NCBI GenBank assembly: GCA_001600175.1
Contig: BCJC01000004.1
Location: 1,674,001 to 1,738,000, forward strand
DNA: 64,000 nucleotides
Source of the DNA: Erythrobasidium yunnanense
Lineage: Eukaryota > Basidiomycota > Cystobasidiomycetes > Erythrobasidiales > Erythrobasidiaceae
Direction: 5' to 3'
A program made the translations under genes and the position numbers. Of the stretch, positions 1-11,171 are shown piece after piece (position 1 is the first letter of the stretch; each line of letters opens with the position of its first letter). The notes under the pieces are model-generated. The model saw only the letters and a program-made list of their open reading frames with translations. It was not told where the DNA came from and ran no database searches.

Positions 1-536
1 GACATGCTGACCTCGGATGGTAGGATTGAAACCTCAAGGGCGAACGAAACAAAGCAATGTTCTGCAATGCAAGGCGATACGAACAGGTTGACGTCCTCCT
101 TGTCTGTCGACGAGTACTGGACAGCCTCTCAATCTAACCGGTCCACGTTCTCTGCTGTTACGCAGCCGGACTGGACTGACCGACTTACTATCATACGGAT
201 CCGTGCATCTATGAGAGCGGATGACACGGGTGCTGCTCTTCTAAAAGAGCATGCGGAATAGCACAGTCGCTTTGTCAAGGCGCCGTTCTCTGCGGCTGCA
301 GACAGGTCAGCAAACGTCAGTAAGTCTACAGCCTGAAGCCTTCGTGAAGTAGGGCATGATGATATTGTACAATGAATAACGGACAATGCCTTCTACAATG
401 CCTTCCAAATCCTTCTATCTACAATTACCTTCCTATACGGTATTACAGCAACAGGCCTACGTGACGACTTCGTTAGATACTACCTTCCTTACCCATGTTA
501 CCTATAGTACAATTCGTGCTGTTGACGGGTCATGCA
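1..536. other. Window edge, no clear gene
   Basis: Only short overlapping open frames with no recognisable motif are seen on either strand. The stretch at about 380-490 is rich in short CTTC/TACAAT words. I see nothing I can annotate. It could hold the 3' flank of the next gene to the left. Confidence 0.5.
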
Positions 537-2036
537 TCAGCTAGGGCCAATCACAAACAGAGCACAGCGACTCACCCCATGATACGTCTGTCCCCCATTC
601 AGCTTCACAGTCCCTGGAAGATGTGGACTGTCTATCGGCAGGGTCATACAGCCTCTTTCTTCGATGCTATATAGCTCTCTCCGCCGGCGTTCTGGGTGCT
701 CTTGAGAAGACTGCCATTCTCGAGGCGCCTCCCAGCTGCTCCTTTGTGCTGCACTAGTGCTCGGCGCAGTGCTTCCACTCGTCAAGTCTCCCATCGGACT
801 GCACGCGCTGTCGCCTTCCGAGTAGCTCTTTTCCTTCAATTCAAGATCGGGCAGACCTCCAGTGACTTCGTTGAAGGACCGCACGTATTGACATAAACAT
901 CGTCCTTCGAGCGGGGACGCTCCTCTCCTTCCTTCTCGATATCCTCCGTGATGTGCCAGGAATCCTCGATCGCCGCGCTCTTCGCCAGCTCCTGGTGTAG
1001 GTGTCCGTGGTGCCATTCGGCTCATCGTGCTACGCAGACAGTAGACGAAGCTCAAGAGGTATAGCGATGGAGTTACCGCTGAGCGATATGACAAGTCAGC
1101 CTCTTCGCTTGAAGGGCAGCATACGATCGGTACTTACCACAGGCTGCCCAGTAGAGGGGTCGCGTATGAGCGGGCTTCTCAAAGGCCACAGCTCCACATA
1201 GCGAGGAAAACAGGACCATAAACCATGGGATGGCGCACGTTTCAAACGCTGTTCTGATCAAGTTGTTGAGCAAGTGTTCGGCCCGTTGCGGCAGTCCACC
1301 CTGCTTCTTCCTCGACAGATTGTACACCAGCACCCCCGTGATGAGTGTGTCTACTGACAGACTCGCCCAGGTGAAGAGCTGGGGAAGAACCAGAGCAACC
1401 CAGTCTGTTTTGACCATTCCTGCAAGCACTGGCAGGGACTCAGCGTGTTTCCCACCTCAAGGTCGGAGAATCGACTTACAGAGACAAGCAAAGACAATGC
1501 CACTACCCGCAGCTGTCAAGATGAGGATAAAGCAACACGCCGCGAAGAGCCAGCTGCGATTCGCTAATCTCCAGCACCTCGTAGCCATAAAGCATTGCGT
1601 GAAGGCACTGAGATCTCTTATTAGTAACTCTCCCCATCTTTGAGTATAGAAGCTGAGAGCATGCTCACGCCGTAAGAGCTATCGGTAAAGGTGCAACTGC
1701 CCGACACGGTCTCGCACCCGACATCATCTTGAAGGATCTGTCTTGTCGAACGGAGAAGTCCGCCAGCTCCCACCAGCAGACTATTGTCGCCAGAGTATTT
1801 GCCGCACATGCTAGTCTGAGAAGCACCCGTGCGTACGGGACAGAAGAAGTGTTCGAGGAGTTGGAAGCGTTTGGAGAGAAGGACGCATAGCTAGGGTGTC
1901 GCTTAGGAAAGAGAAGAGGCCAAGCTAGCAGAGTCGCCAGGGAGCCAAAGATCATCTGCAGGCCCCATGCTATGACTGGCGGGACCAGGATACGGCTTGC
2001 ATACTCCTGTGAAGCTACAGGCTGTAGCGTGTTCAT
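537..2036 (-). CDS. DUF6534-type seven-helix membrane protein
   Basis: Function unknown; DUF6534 proteins are predicted plasma-membrane-like seven-helix proteins expanded in basidiomycetes. Four exons keep the frame: 1669-2036, 1480-1607, 1138-1428 and 537-1078, giving about 442 residues. Exon 1 starts MNTLQPVASQ and carries the first two hydrophobic helices. Exon 2 has a CWRLANRSWL turn followed by a long helix. Exon 3 holds the family signature around WASLSVDTLITGVLVYNLSR and NNLIRTAFETC. The last helix (SLYLLSFVYCLRST) is followed by a polar tail of about 130 residues rich in Ser, Glu and Arg, which looks cytosolic. The DUF6534 call rests on family knowledge of these loops and helices. The last-exon stop lies at 537-539. 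Confidence 0.75.
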
Positions 2037-2350
2037 CTTGAAGCTCCTGCAGCACTACTTCTCTCGTCTTTCTGACTTTCTCCTTCTCCGGTTTCTTCTT
2101 GATCCCGCTCCACGCGCTGCTTTGTTTGGCGTTGAGAGCTGCACTTAGGCCTGCAGCCTGACAGCAGCTGTCGACCAAAGAGACAAATATGACTGCAATC
2201 AGCAGAAAAGCATAGAGATATTGGTGCGCGAGATTGTTGTGTCAGGCAAATTTGACGGGATCGACAAATTGGCCTGTTTTGGGGACTGCAGGTTTTGTCT
2301 CCGGCATGCAGGCAGACCACCAGCATGCCTGCGAGTTGGCAATGGCAGAA

Positions 2351-2374
2351 ATGATGATGATGATGATGATGATG
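2351..2374. repeat. ATG/CAT trinucleotide microsatellite
   Basis: Eight uninterrupted copies of a trinucleotide lie in the spacer between two minus-strand genes. An open frame across it reads as poly-His but has no support as a gene. Confidence 0.9.
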
Positions 2375-2644
2375 GGACACGCAAATATACACAAACACTT
2401 CTTTGCAGTGGACCGGCCACGAACAGCCTAGAAGTCTAGGCACAACGGTCGCGGAAAAGATAAAAAATCTGAAGTAACCGATGATACGCGTAAAGAAGCT
2501 AGCGGATCCGCCTGCTATCATCATCGTCGTCCGTATCTCTGCTGCTCTTCCGTGGGCTGTTGCGAAGCGTGCCAGATACGACAAGGAGCACAAAGAGAGC
2601 TTGGTTAGCCAGACAATCATTTATCAAGCTCTTGCATGTTGAGC

Positions 2645-3662
2645 TCACTTGACGAGTCTTCCGTAGTGATCCTTGGTAAGAATGAAGTTACCGACATGCG
2701 CGATGGCAGACTTGGTGAGACCATCTTCCAGGACGCGACGGTACGCTCCTCCTTGTACGCTACTGCCAGATGTCAAGCCAGCCTTGCCATGCTTGTGGCA
2801 TGTCATGACAATCCTCTTCGTCCGAAGGTTCGTGACAGCCCAGTGAATGCTCTGCGTGACTCTGTTCAAGGAGACAGAGATGGCCATGGGTGCTGCATCG
2901 AAGTGTAGCATGTCAGACCTGAATCCCACAATTATGATGGTATGGGTTGCTCACCACTCATAAAAGTAGCCAAGCTCATGCTGTCACAGACACCGTCCTT
3001 GCCTTCAGGAGTCGTGGCATCAAGTATAGCGACGGTGTCACCCTGTTCTTGTTGAAAAATAGACATTGTCCAGGAAGGGCCTCCATCGCCAATAATCTGC
3101 ACGAACAGCATCAGCAGGGCGCTTCGGCTGATCGACAAGCGAAAAGGGCTCACCTGAGCTAGATGAAAGAAGCCGGGTTGGGCAACGGCCTTCTCGAGCA
3201 TCATATTCCACGAAACAGCTGTGAGATCCGACTCGTTAGATATAGGTAGACGGGTGAAGCTGAATAAGAACGTACTATTTGATCCGCTGTCCAGCTCTGG
3301 CGAGGCCAAGAAGTTCCGTTGCCGTTCGGTAGCACCTAGTGTCACAAGCTCTTTAGTGTAGTTCATTGAAGTGTTCAACAGCGAATTGACCCACCAGGAT
3401 GATCGCTCATATCGTCTAGCTGACCTTCATTCGCAAGCTTAAAAGTCACGCATGGAGCGCCCAAATCGTAGTCTTCAGGACACCTATCAATGCTGACAAA
3501 GCTCGTGGAGATGAGCTTGTTCTGTGTTTCACCGAGTAGAGACAGTCGACGGATTCCGGAGTCTTTGCCGTCCTGTGCAATGCCTTCTTTCAGGTCGGTG
3601 ATGAGGGTTGAGTAGGCTAGTGTGGGTAGCAGGATGAAGGCAGAGAGAATGGAGGTTCGCAT
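2645..3662 (-). CDS. Small secreted protein, polysaccharide-lyase-like
   Basis: Four exons close in frame (3395-3662, 3154-3350, 2955-3096, 2645-2892), giving 284 residues. The start MRTSILSAFILLPTLAYS is a clean signal peptide, so the product should be secreted. Several N-glycosylation sequons (NST, NES) lie in exon 2. The body has the look of a beta jelly roll. A segment FFHLAQ-IIGDGGPSW followed much later by QGGAYRRVLEDG resembles the HxxQ core and the final KWGIYRS-type strand of fungal PL14/PL20-like lyases. This is my reading of the pattern, not an established match. I cannot identify catalytic residues. An unrelated jelly-roll secreted protein is possible. Confidence 0.55.
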
Positions 3663-4324
3663 CTTGACTTGGATATTGAAGCGAGGTGAGGAGGAAGAGG
3701 AACGTTGAGGGTTGTACTCGAGGCTGGTCTGCCAAGCCAAGCGATTGAGAAGAGCTAATGAGTGTGTTGTGAATGAATGTGAAACAATTCCTGAACAAGA
3801 TAGGTTGAAAGGGTAAGAAAGAAGAGGAGCAAGCTCGGGCGTTCGAGAAACTCAGCAGATACCCAAGCCAAACAAGCGCAGTATCGCAGTATCCTGGACC
3901 GAGTATGGAACATTCTAAACTAAGCCTTAGGTACGAATGTCAGACGGGAATGTAAAGCCAGTCGAAGAATTCAGGTCCCCCAGATTATGATCAGCTGAGA
4001 ATGTAACCTTGTTTGTGTCGTGACTTCTTGATGTCAGTAAAGGGTCTTCGCAGGTCGTAGGTATGCTTGGATCAGCGAGAGCATTGCTTGAGAGCAGACT
4101 GAATAGGCCGTCGTAAGAGTAGACTCAAATCAGTATCGCGCCTACTTGCAGGGATGACTGACAGAAATTATCGTTTTTCGCTTTGTCGATTACATAAGTC
4201 ATAGAGTAAGAGAAGAAGGCGGTGCTTGTATCGGCAAGGATAGTTCCTTAGCAAGATCAATGGTCGGGGTCTTGAGACCTCGTTTACAGCTTCGTTACTT
4301 GTTGGAAGGATTGAAGACCTCGAT
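3663..4324. other. Spacer upstream of the secreted protein gene
   Basis: About 660 bp between a minus-strand start at 3662 and a minus-strand stop at 4325. It should hold the promoter of the secreted protein gene and the 3' UTR of its neighbour. I see no gene, repeat or clear regulatory motif. Confidence 0.5.
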
Positions 4325-5456
4325 CTATGCTATTCTTGGGCCGGTAGCTGAAGTTGCGCTGACTGGCTGGGTTGCCGCAGTCGTAGCATCGGAGACGGAG
4401 CTCGAAGGGTCGGTCGTCTGGTTGGCGGCGACGCTGGCGTGCTTGCGGTCGGCTGCAATGCGCTGAGCCTCCTCGTGGACAGACTTGATGTTGTTTGAGG
4501 TGGAAGTGTAGAAGGACAGAGCTTGTTGACCGAACTCGGACTGGAGAACCTTGGTGTAGTCTGTTCGCAGGAAAGATAGAAGCACGATTAGCATGATACA
4601 TCATACAAACAATAACGGAGGGAAGCGGCGAAACGTACAGTTCTTGCCAGTCAACCACGCCTTGCTAGCCTTCTCGTTAATCTTAGCCTTCTCGTCGGCC
4701 TGCGCGTATGCACCGGCAGCTTTCTGGCTGGCGCCTGTCTGAGCATCGAGCTCTGCGGTCTTCTGCTTAGCAGCTTCTGAGATCTTGCGGAAGTACTCCA
4801 AGAAGCGCGAGGTGATGCCGTGCTTCTCTGAATCGGCGAGTCGGACGATCAGTAATTTTAGAGGTGTTCAACAAAGAGGGAAGTACTTACGGTCGAAATC
4901 AACAGCCTTTCCAATGATAGGCTCGGAGAGGATGTAGCCAGAAGCGAGGTACTCGGCGACAATGGCAGTTCTGATCAACCAAGGTCAGACTGATGCGCAA
5001 GCCCTGTAGAGAGCATCTCACCTTGGCTTAGCCTCCTGAGGAATATCGTCATCGTGGTGGTGGTCGCCAGCTAGGGACGGGGTGTCCTCGTCGACAGCGT
5101 CGGATGAGACGTGGATGGGGGAGCCGTCAAGGGTACCGCCTGTTCGCAAATCATATCAGTGACTTATTCTACCTTTTGCTGCCTTGTCTCAGTACCGTTA
5201 AGCATGAGCGCGGTGCTGGCAGCGGAGGGCTTCTCGAAGACAACGGTCGCTTTTCCAGCTTCCTGGAAGTCGATAGACTGGATGGAACCGCAGAATGCCT
5301 GCACATAGACAGAGCCTTTTCAGCATTTGTTCCTCGCTTTTTTCACGTCGTTGAGCCGCAGCAGGCAGCTCGCTCGCATCAGCTCACCATGAACTTGTCA
5401 AGGGATTCCTTGGTGGTGGATGCGCTCAAGTTTGATACGAAAACTGTAGAAGCCAT
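4325..5456 (-). CDS. Vip1-type RRM RNA-binding protein
   Basis: This resembles Schizosaccharomyces pombe Vip1 and related fungal RRM proteins. Six exons join exactly (5388-5456, 5196-5298, 5022-5139, 4891-4970, 4639-4827, 4325-4560) to give 264 residues. Residues 1-75 form an RRM: it starts MASTVFVSNLSAST (RNP2 strand VFVSNL) and continues through ATVVFEKPSAAS, a degenerate RNP1 region. An acidic His-rich linker follows. The helical region around YLASGYILSEPIIGKAVDFD and an Ala/Lys-rich coiled stretch are typical of Vip1 proteins. The tail is Ser/Thr-rich and disordered. Known members are cytoplasmic or cortical RNA-binding proteins; the exact RNA target is not known from sequence. Confidence 0.85.
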
Positions 5457-5781
5457 GGTTGTTGGGATATTTGATGTTTTTAGGAATCGGACCTGAGGAG
5501 AGTCTTGACGAGGGTCAGCAGAGAAGTCGACAAATGCAAAGTTGCAAAGATGGAGGATGTCGTACGTTTGGTGTGTAGGTACAGAAGCAGAGTGCGACGC
5601 CAATACAAACAAGCAAGACTTTGCAATATTCACGCTGAAGAAGCAGCGACGTCATCGCTTCAACCGTCTGCCTGGCTTATCTGCACTGCCTCGAAGCGAC
5701 GTTTCTAATAGATTCACAGTGCTTATTGTCAGAGCACAGCTACGCAGTATCAGCCCGACAACGCAGCATTTGAGAAGCCCC
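5457..5781. other. Spacer and promoter of the RRM gene
   Basis: About 325 bp between the RRM gene start and the stop of the next minus-strand gene. No gene is seen; the part near 5457 should be the RRM gene promoter. Confidence 0.5.
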
Positions 5782-8060
5782 TCAGACGAAGGTCCTGCTA
5801 AGATCCTCGAGAGCTCGAAGGAGAGAAGCATCATCGGTAGGAAGATTACTGAAGTCGTGCTCCTTGAAAGGCCAGCTCTTCTGGACATCGCAGACAGCGT
5901 CTTTCTCTGGAAGCTGTCCGTCCAGGAAGTAGCCTCGTATGGCTTTGGCTGTACATAGCGAAGGCTTCACAGGCAAGTCAGATAGTCTACCTCGTGAATT
6001 TCTCGACATCAAACGTACATGCGCGATTGAGCTGTGTCCATAGCCATCATGGACTAGTAGTGATCCGCCGAAAGCTCTGGCCATGGTCTTCGCGCTGTGC
6101 AGAGGTGTTATAGGATCCAGAGTATTACCAATAAACATAATAGGAAAGCTATGGAACGCATCCTCAGCCGGCGATGAAGATCTGTGTACACAGATCTTAC
6201 TTACCTGGTCTCGGACAAGCCTTCCTTCCTGTTCCAAGGTCCGCGATATGTTTCGAAGGGTTCTAGCGTACAGTAAGCTTCATGAAATTATCAGCAAAAC
6301 GAAGTTTGGACATCTTGTGCGATGCAGCCAATCACCTCTAGGCACAATCTGAAGGCTGGAACAATCCAATTTACGAATAAGCTTCGCAATGCGTGAGCTG
6401 ATCGAGCGACTCACCTTGCCCAAATCTCGCCTGCAGGACTTGTTCTGCCCAAATCACGAATAGCCAATAACTGTTCATTTCGTTCCTGATATTTGGCACC
6501 GAGTGGGTCGGAGTCCATGCACTGTATAACATTCGCAGTTGCCCAGTCTAGCATTCCCGTGCTTTGCAGCCGTCTGCCAGTGAATAGATGCGAAGAGCTA
6601 GGCTTTTGCGGTCTGAACGAGCCGTGGAAAGCTTCAAAGAGGAGAGTGCCATTGCCGTTTTCGGCTGCTACTAGCATGTCGACCAGGTCTTTCCAGCTTG
6701 CCGGCCAGTATAGATATAGAAAGAGAACCATTTGTAGGCCCGTCGCATCGAGGTATCCGGACGCAAACTTGGAATGGGGAACGGGTAGTGGCTCCGAAGC
6801 CAGCCTGTTGGCAATTCGTGCCACGCTGGTCAACAGATTATCCGTTTTAGACATTTCGTCCTCGGCATTGGCAGCTAGGCTGCATGTTTCGGGATTGTCA
6901 CGGCACTGCAAGCTAAGCGCTTCGTAGGTGCTCTGGAGGGCGAGTCGGCACTATACGCGCACGTAGAAGCATGACTCACTTGGCTGTCTAGCATGCAGAT
7001 CGTTGCGGACTTGGCCCAGTCTGTGGTCCACAGCTTGCTATCGACAACGCCTAGAGTATGCAGTGGATTAGCGCATTCGAAAGCTTAGAAGCTCAGCTTA
7101 CCATCAAGCACCATCTTTCCGACACGATCCGGAAACATGGCGGCGAAAGTTGCTCCCAAGACAGTCCCGTACGAGATACCCCAGTAAGTGAGCTTGTGTT
7201 GGCCAAGTGCGTCCAAGATCGAGACCATGTCCCTTGCTGCGAACGCAGTGCTTGCCGAGCGCATCATTTCGATATCTCCTTTCTGCATGCACTCTTCCAT
7301 CCGAGCTTGATGCCCAGCCGCCAGTCGATTATAGAGCATCCGTTCGGCATCGGTGACTGTTTCGCCAGGCCGAAAGGATCCATTTCGTCCATTAAGAGGC
7401 AAGGTAGCTTGCATGACATTATAGTCGGAGAAGGCCGCTTGCTCATCAGAGACTGCACACACGAACCCAGGATATGACATGTTGACGCCTCGCGGATCCC
7501 ATCCAATGATATCGTACTTTCCTTGGCTGCGAGTATCGCGTTGGCCAAATACACCTTTCGGAAGAGGGCGTCCTTACACTATTTGAGCGACATGCCTCGC
7601 AACCTTGCCTGCGAAGGCATTACCTGAGATTCCAGGTCCACCAGGGTTGAGGAGTAAGCTGCCTTTGTGCTCGGTCTTGTCGAATCTGGCTGGAAACTTT
7701 CGCAGAGCCAGATTGACTTTGCGAGGGTTCGATGGATCCAGGTACTAAGGCAACCCCGTCAGCATACAGTAATTCAGCTTTATTAGAAAGTTTTCTTCAT
7801 ACATTGATGGGCACGGCGAAGAAAGCGCATTGGAATGCGGAATCGTCAGGGCATTTAAACCACTTCAGGCCGTTTGGCGATGTAGGCCACAGAGCATCAG
7901 AGTTGATGGATGATAGCCTGGTCAAGTAAGCTAGAGAAGCACCGTGATAGCCAGCCAGGAGGACCGCGAATGCCGCTACTGCCAGAACGGCATAACCTGC
8001 GCTGCGAAGGATAGAGCTGGAGGCCTGACGGCCAGGCTGGGTGCTATCTGATCTCTTCAT
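5782..8060 (-). CDS. Membrane-anchored S33/TAP-type alpha/beta hydrolase, copy 1
   Basis: Likely a serine peptidase or esterase of the S33 prolyl/tripeptidyl aminopeptidase-like group with a C-terminal TAP-like domain. A short basic cytosolic N-terminus (MKRSDSTQPGR) precedes one hydrophobic helix, so it should be a type II membrane protein or have an uncleaved signal. The oxyanion motif LLNPGGPG, the nucleophile elbow YWGISYGTVLG, the acid-residue loop GNTLDPITP and the histidine region HDGYGHSSIAH are all present and in the right order. Clear exons are 7803-8060, 7578-7744, 7102-7526, 6980-7050 and 6415-6932. One or two short exons between about 6190 and 6360 (containing FETYRGPW) I could not phase fully. 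The next gene is a close paralog with the same intron positions. Confidence 0.85.
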
Positions 8061-8536
8061 GGTGTAAATTCAAGAGGTGAAGCATCTTTGCCGTTTAAAT
8101 TGCAGCCTGTTTGACTGTCGGACCGGTTGCGTCAAGATTCATCACGGAAGGCAACTCGTTTTCGTCAAGAGCGATGCATGCATCCTTCGTATATGGTTCA
8201 TAGAAGCGTCTAGACCGAGTCTCCAGCCAAAATCGCATCATGAGGAGTTGGAGAAACAGTGAACCCATCTATGTAGGAACAATTTGTGCTGCATTGGAGC
8301 TTGTAACTTCTGGCGCGTGTACGTGCAGATACAAAAACAAATCTATCACAGCATCAATCTCAACGTCATGACCACTGTGGGGAAAGCCGCAGGCACTGCT
8401 CGTCTTTGAATGCACTATTGTTTACTTGTTCTTGGAGGACGTAGGCAGCAGCTGACATCACCTTACAGTGCCAGAAACTGGCGACCGCGTCCCTGACTTG
8501 CCGGCACAGTTTGTCTGGGGTGGGAACCTGCATTGT
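8061..8536. other. Spacer between tandem hydrolase genes
   Basis: About 475 bp holding the promoter of the first hydrolase copy and the 3' end of the second. It has no coding signal or repeat that I can see. Confidence 0.5.
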
Positions 8537-10837
8537 TTACATAAAGGCTCTACTTAGATCTTCGAGTGCCCGCAGTAGTGAAGAATCCTCTATAGAGAGA
8601 TTTGAAAAGCCGTGCTCCTTGAATGGCCAGCTTTTCTGAACATCGCAGATGGCATCTTTATTGGGAGTCTGCCCGTCTAGGAAGAAGGCTCGTATAGCTT
8701 TGGCAGTACAGATCGAAGGCTTGACGGGTATGTCAGTCAGAGCATCTCGCCTGAGAAGGCTGCTAATCTTGCACTCACATGCGCAATGGAAGTGTGTCCG
8801 TATCCATCATGAACGAGCAGAGGTGCACCGAAAGCTTTAGCCATACGACGAGCGTTTTTGAGAGGAGTGACGGGATCCAAAGTGTTGCCAACGAACAGTA
8901 TAGGGAGGCTGATAGGATGAAAACGTTAGCCGGGAATATACATTGCGATACGGGACTCCGGCTCGCCTAGTGTTCTGAAGACCTCGCGCTTGATCCCACG
9001 GACCACGATAAGCTTCGTAGGCTTCCAAATCACAGTAGACTGCCACGGCTTGTCAGTCTAGGCACCCAATAATAGCTTGAAACGGACCTCTGGGTATTAT
9101 GTGCGAACTGCAATACAAGATCAGCTTGTCCCTTACACTCAAGTATTGAGTCTGGAGCTCACATTGCCCAGCTTTCGCCTATTGGGCTTTGTCTGCCTAG
9201 CTCTTGGAATGCCGAGATTTGCACATCCCGATCACGATATCTGTCCGGAAGCGGTTGAGAGTCTACGCACTGTATGACGTTTATAGTAGTTGATGCTCCG
9301 TAGCTCTGTCTTGTACTTGCTGGCAGTGTATGGGGAGGACTTGGTCTGGACGTCCTGAAAACCCCGTGACTTGCCTCGAAGAGCAGTGTACCATTGCCGC
9401 GTTCAGCTGCAGCGAGCGTGTCGACTAGATTTTTCCAGCTTGCGGGCCAATATAGATGTGACGAAAGTAATGTTTGCAAGCTTGACGCGTCTACGTATCC
9501 ACTCCCAAATCTGGAGTGCGAAACCGACATAGGGTTGGTTGCTAGTTTGGCGGAAAGGGCAGCGACTCGCTCCAGCAAGATGCTTTCTGGATGGAGGCTG
9601 TCTTCGTTCACAGCGGCCCGACCTAGAGCGCATGCCTCTGGACTTTTGCTACACTGCAAGCTAAGCGCTTTGTAGGTAGCCTTCATGAATTTTGTAGGTA
9701 AGCGCTGCGCATGGAAGGAATTTGAAGCGCTCACTTGGGTATCCTGCATGCAAGAAGCAGTAAATTCGGCCCAGTCCGTTGTCCATAGTTTGGCGTCAGC
9801 GACACCTTGATTGGAATAAAATCATCAGGCATTCTTAGCGAGAGGGACAGTTATAGCGCCCACCATCCAACACCATTCTTCCGACACGATCGGGGAACAT
9901 CGCCGCGAAGGTTGCGCCCAAGACGGTCCCGTACGAGAACCCCCAGTAGTTCAGCTTGTCCTCATTCAGGGCGTCCGAGATAGAAGCCATGTCCCTTGCT
10001 GCGAATGCCGTACTGGCCGATCGCATCATTTCGATGTCGCCAGCAGCCACGCAGCCTTCCATACGTGCTCGACGACCAGCGATCGATCTATCGTAAAGCT
10101 TATATTCCGCATCGCTGATGGTGTCCGTCGGTGAGAACGAGCCGTTGCGTCCATTCAAGGGTAAGGTGGCCTGCATGATGTTGTAGTCCGAGTAAGCCGT
10201 TTGTTCTTCAGAAGCCGCACAGCCAAAATCAGGATAGGTCATGTTGACGCCTCGAGGATCCCATCCAATAAGATCGTATTTCCCTTGCCTGCGAACTCTT
10301 TCAGTCCTATTTCACAGTGGGACAGCGTACAAAGACCATCCTTACATGATCGTCGAGAGGTGCTGGGCGACTTTGCCTACAAAGCCGTTGCCTGAACCTC
10401 CCGGCCCGCCAGGATTCAGGACTAAGCTGCCTTTATGGTCCTTTTTGCTGCATTCGGCGGGAAACTTTCGCAACGCCAAGTGAACTTTGCGGTTGTTCGA
10501 CAAATCCAGGTACTACAACAAGCTCATGAGTGTGCCTTGTGACGTACTCCAGCGATCCTCGTACATTTATAGGCACAGCGAGGAAAGCACATTCGAACGC
10601 AGGATTATCAGAGCAGGTGAACCATTTCAGGCGGGAGGAAGTGCCGGTGACCCAAGACGACGAGACATCATAGGCTGAAGATGATAGTCTGGTTAAGTAC
10701 GCTAGACCAGGTTTAGGATAGCGAAATAGAAACGCAGCGAGGGCAGTGAAAGCCAAAACCGCGTAAGCTGCGCCGCGAAGAAGCGAGATGTAGGTCTTGG
10801 TCTTGCGGCTGGGCTGAGGAGATTCGCATTCCTTCAT
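8537..10837 (-). CDS. Membrane-anchored S33/TAP-type alpha/beta hydrolase, copy 2
   Basis: Tandem paralog of the gene at 5782-8060, in the same orientation. The start MKECESPQPSRK is polar and basic and is followed by a hydrophobic anchor, then a lumenal or outer catalytic region. It keeps the oxyanion motif LVLNPGGPG, nucleophile elbow YWGFSYGTVLG, acid loop NTLDPVTP and a HDGYGHTSIAH histidine segment. The end (SWPFKEHGFSNLSIEDSS then LLRALEDLSRAFM) closely matches copy 1, and the stop is at 8537-8539. The intron between DTQ and ATYKALSLQC has the same position and phase in both copies. Exon edges between about 8990 and 9130 remain unclear. Peptidase versus esterase activity cannot be decided from sequence. 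Confidence 0.85.
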
Positions 10838-11171
10838 CGTGAATATTCAAGAGTCACCGTCCTTTGCTCTGTAACAAGCTTCAGACCGAACCAATCTGAT
10901 TGAACGAAGGCGATAATCTCGTGGATCAGGCGGTGAATATTGCGCAAGCAGGAGCAGCGATCGCGCAGAATTGTGATTGAATCAGTCGTCTAGACTGGAG
11001 CGAGTGGTGAGGGCTATCAGGCATGTCCCAGCTTGACAAAGAATCAATGCGGAAGAGACAGAGAGAGCATGATCTCCGAAATACATCTTTGCACAGTCGA
11101 CCGCAACGAAATGAAACAACAACAGCTATACTACTCGTTGATGTTATACACGCTGGTGGCTCCCGACATTC
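10838..11171. other. Spacer upstream of hydrolase copy 2
   Basis: About 335 bp that should contain the promoter of the second hydrolase and the 3' UTR of the monooxygenase gene. Nothing else is visible. Confidence 0.5.

Noticed and set aside
2033-2620. Minus-strand frame with a poly-His run
   Set aside because: The His run is the ATG/CAT microsatellite in the spacer. The neighbouring secreted-protein gene already ends at 2645, and no splice phase let it continue.
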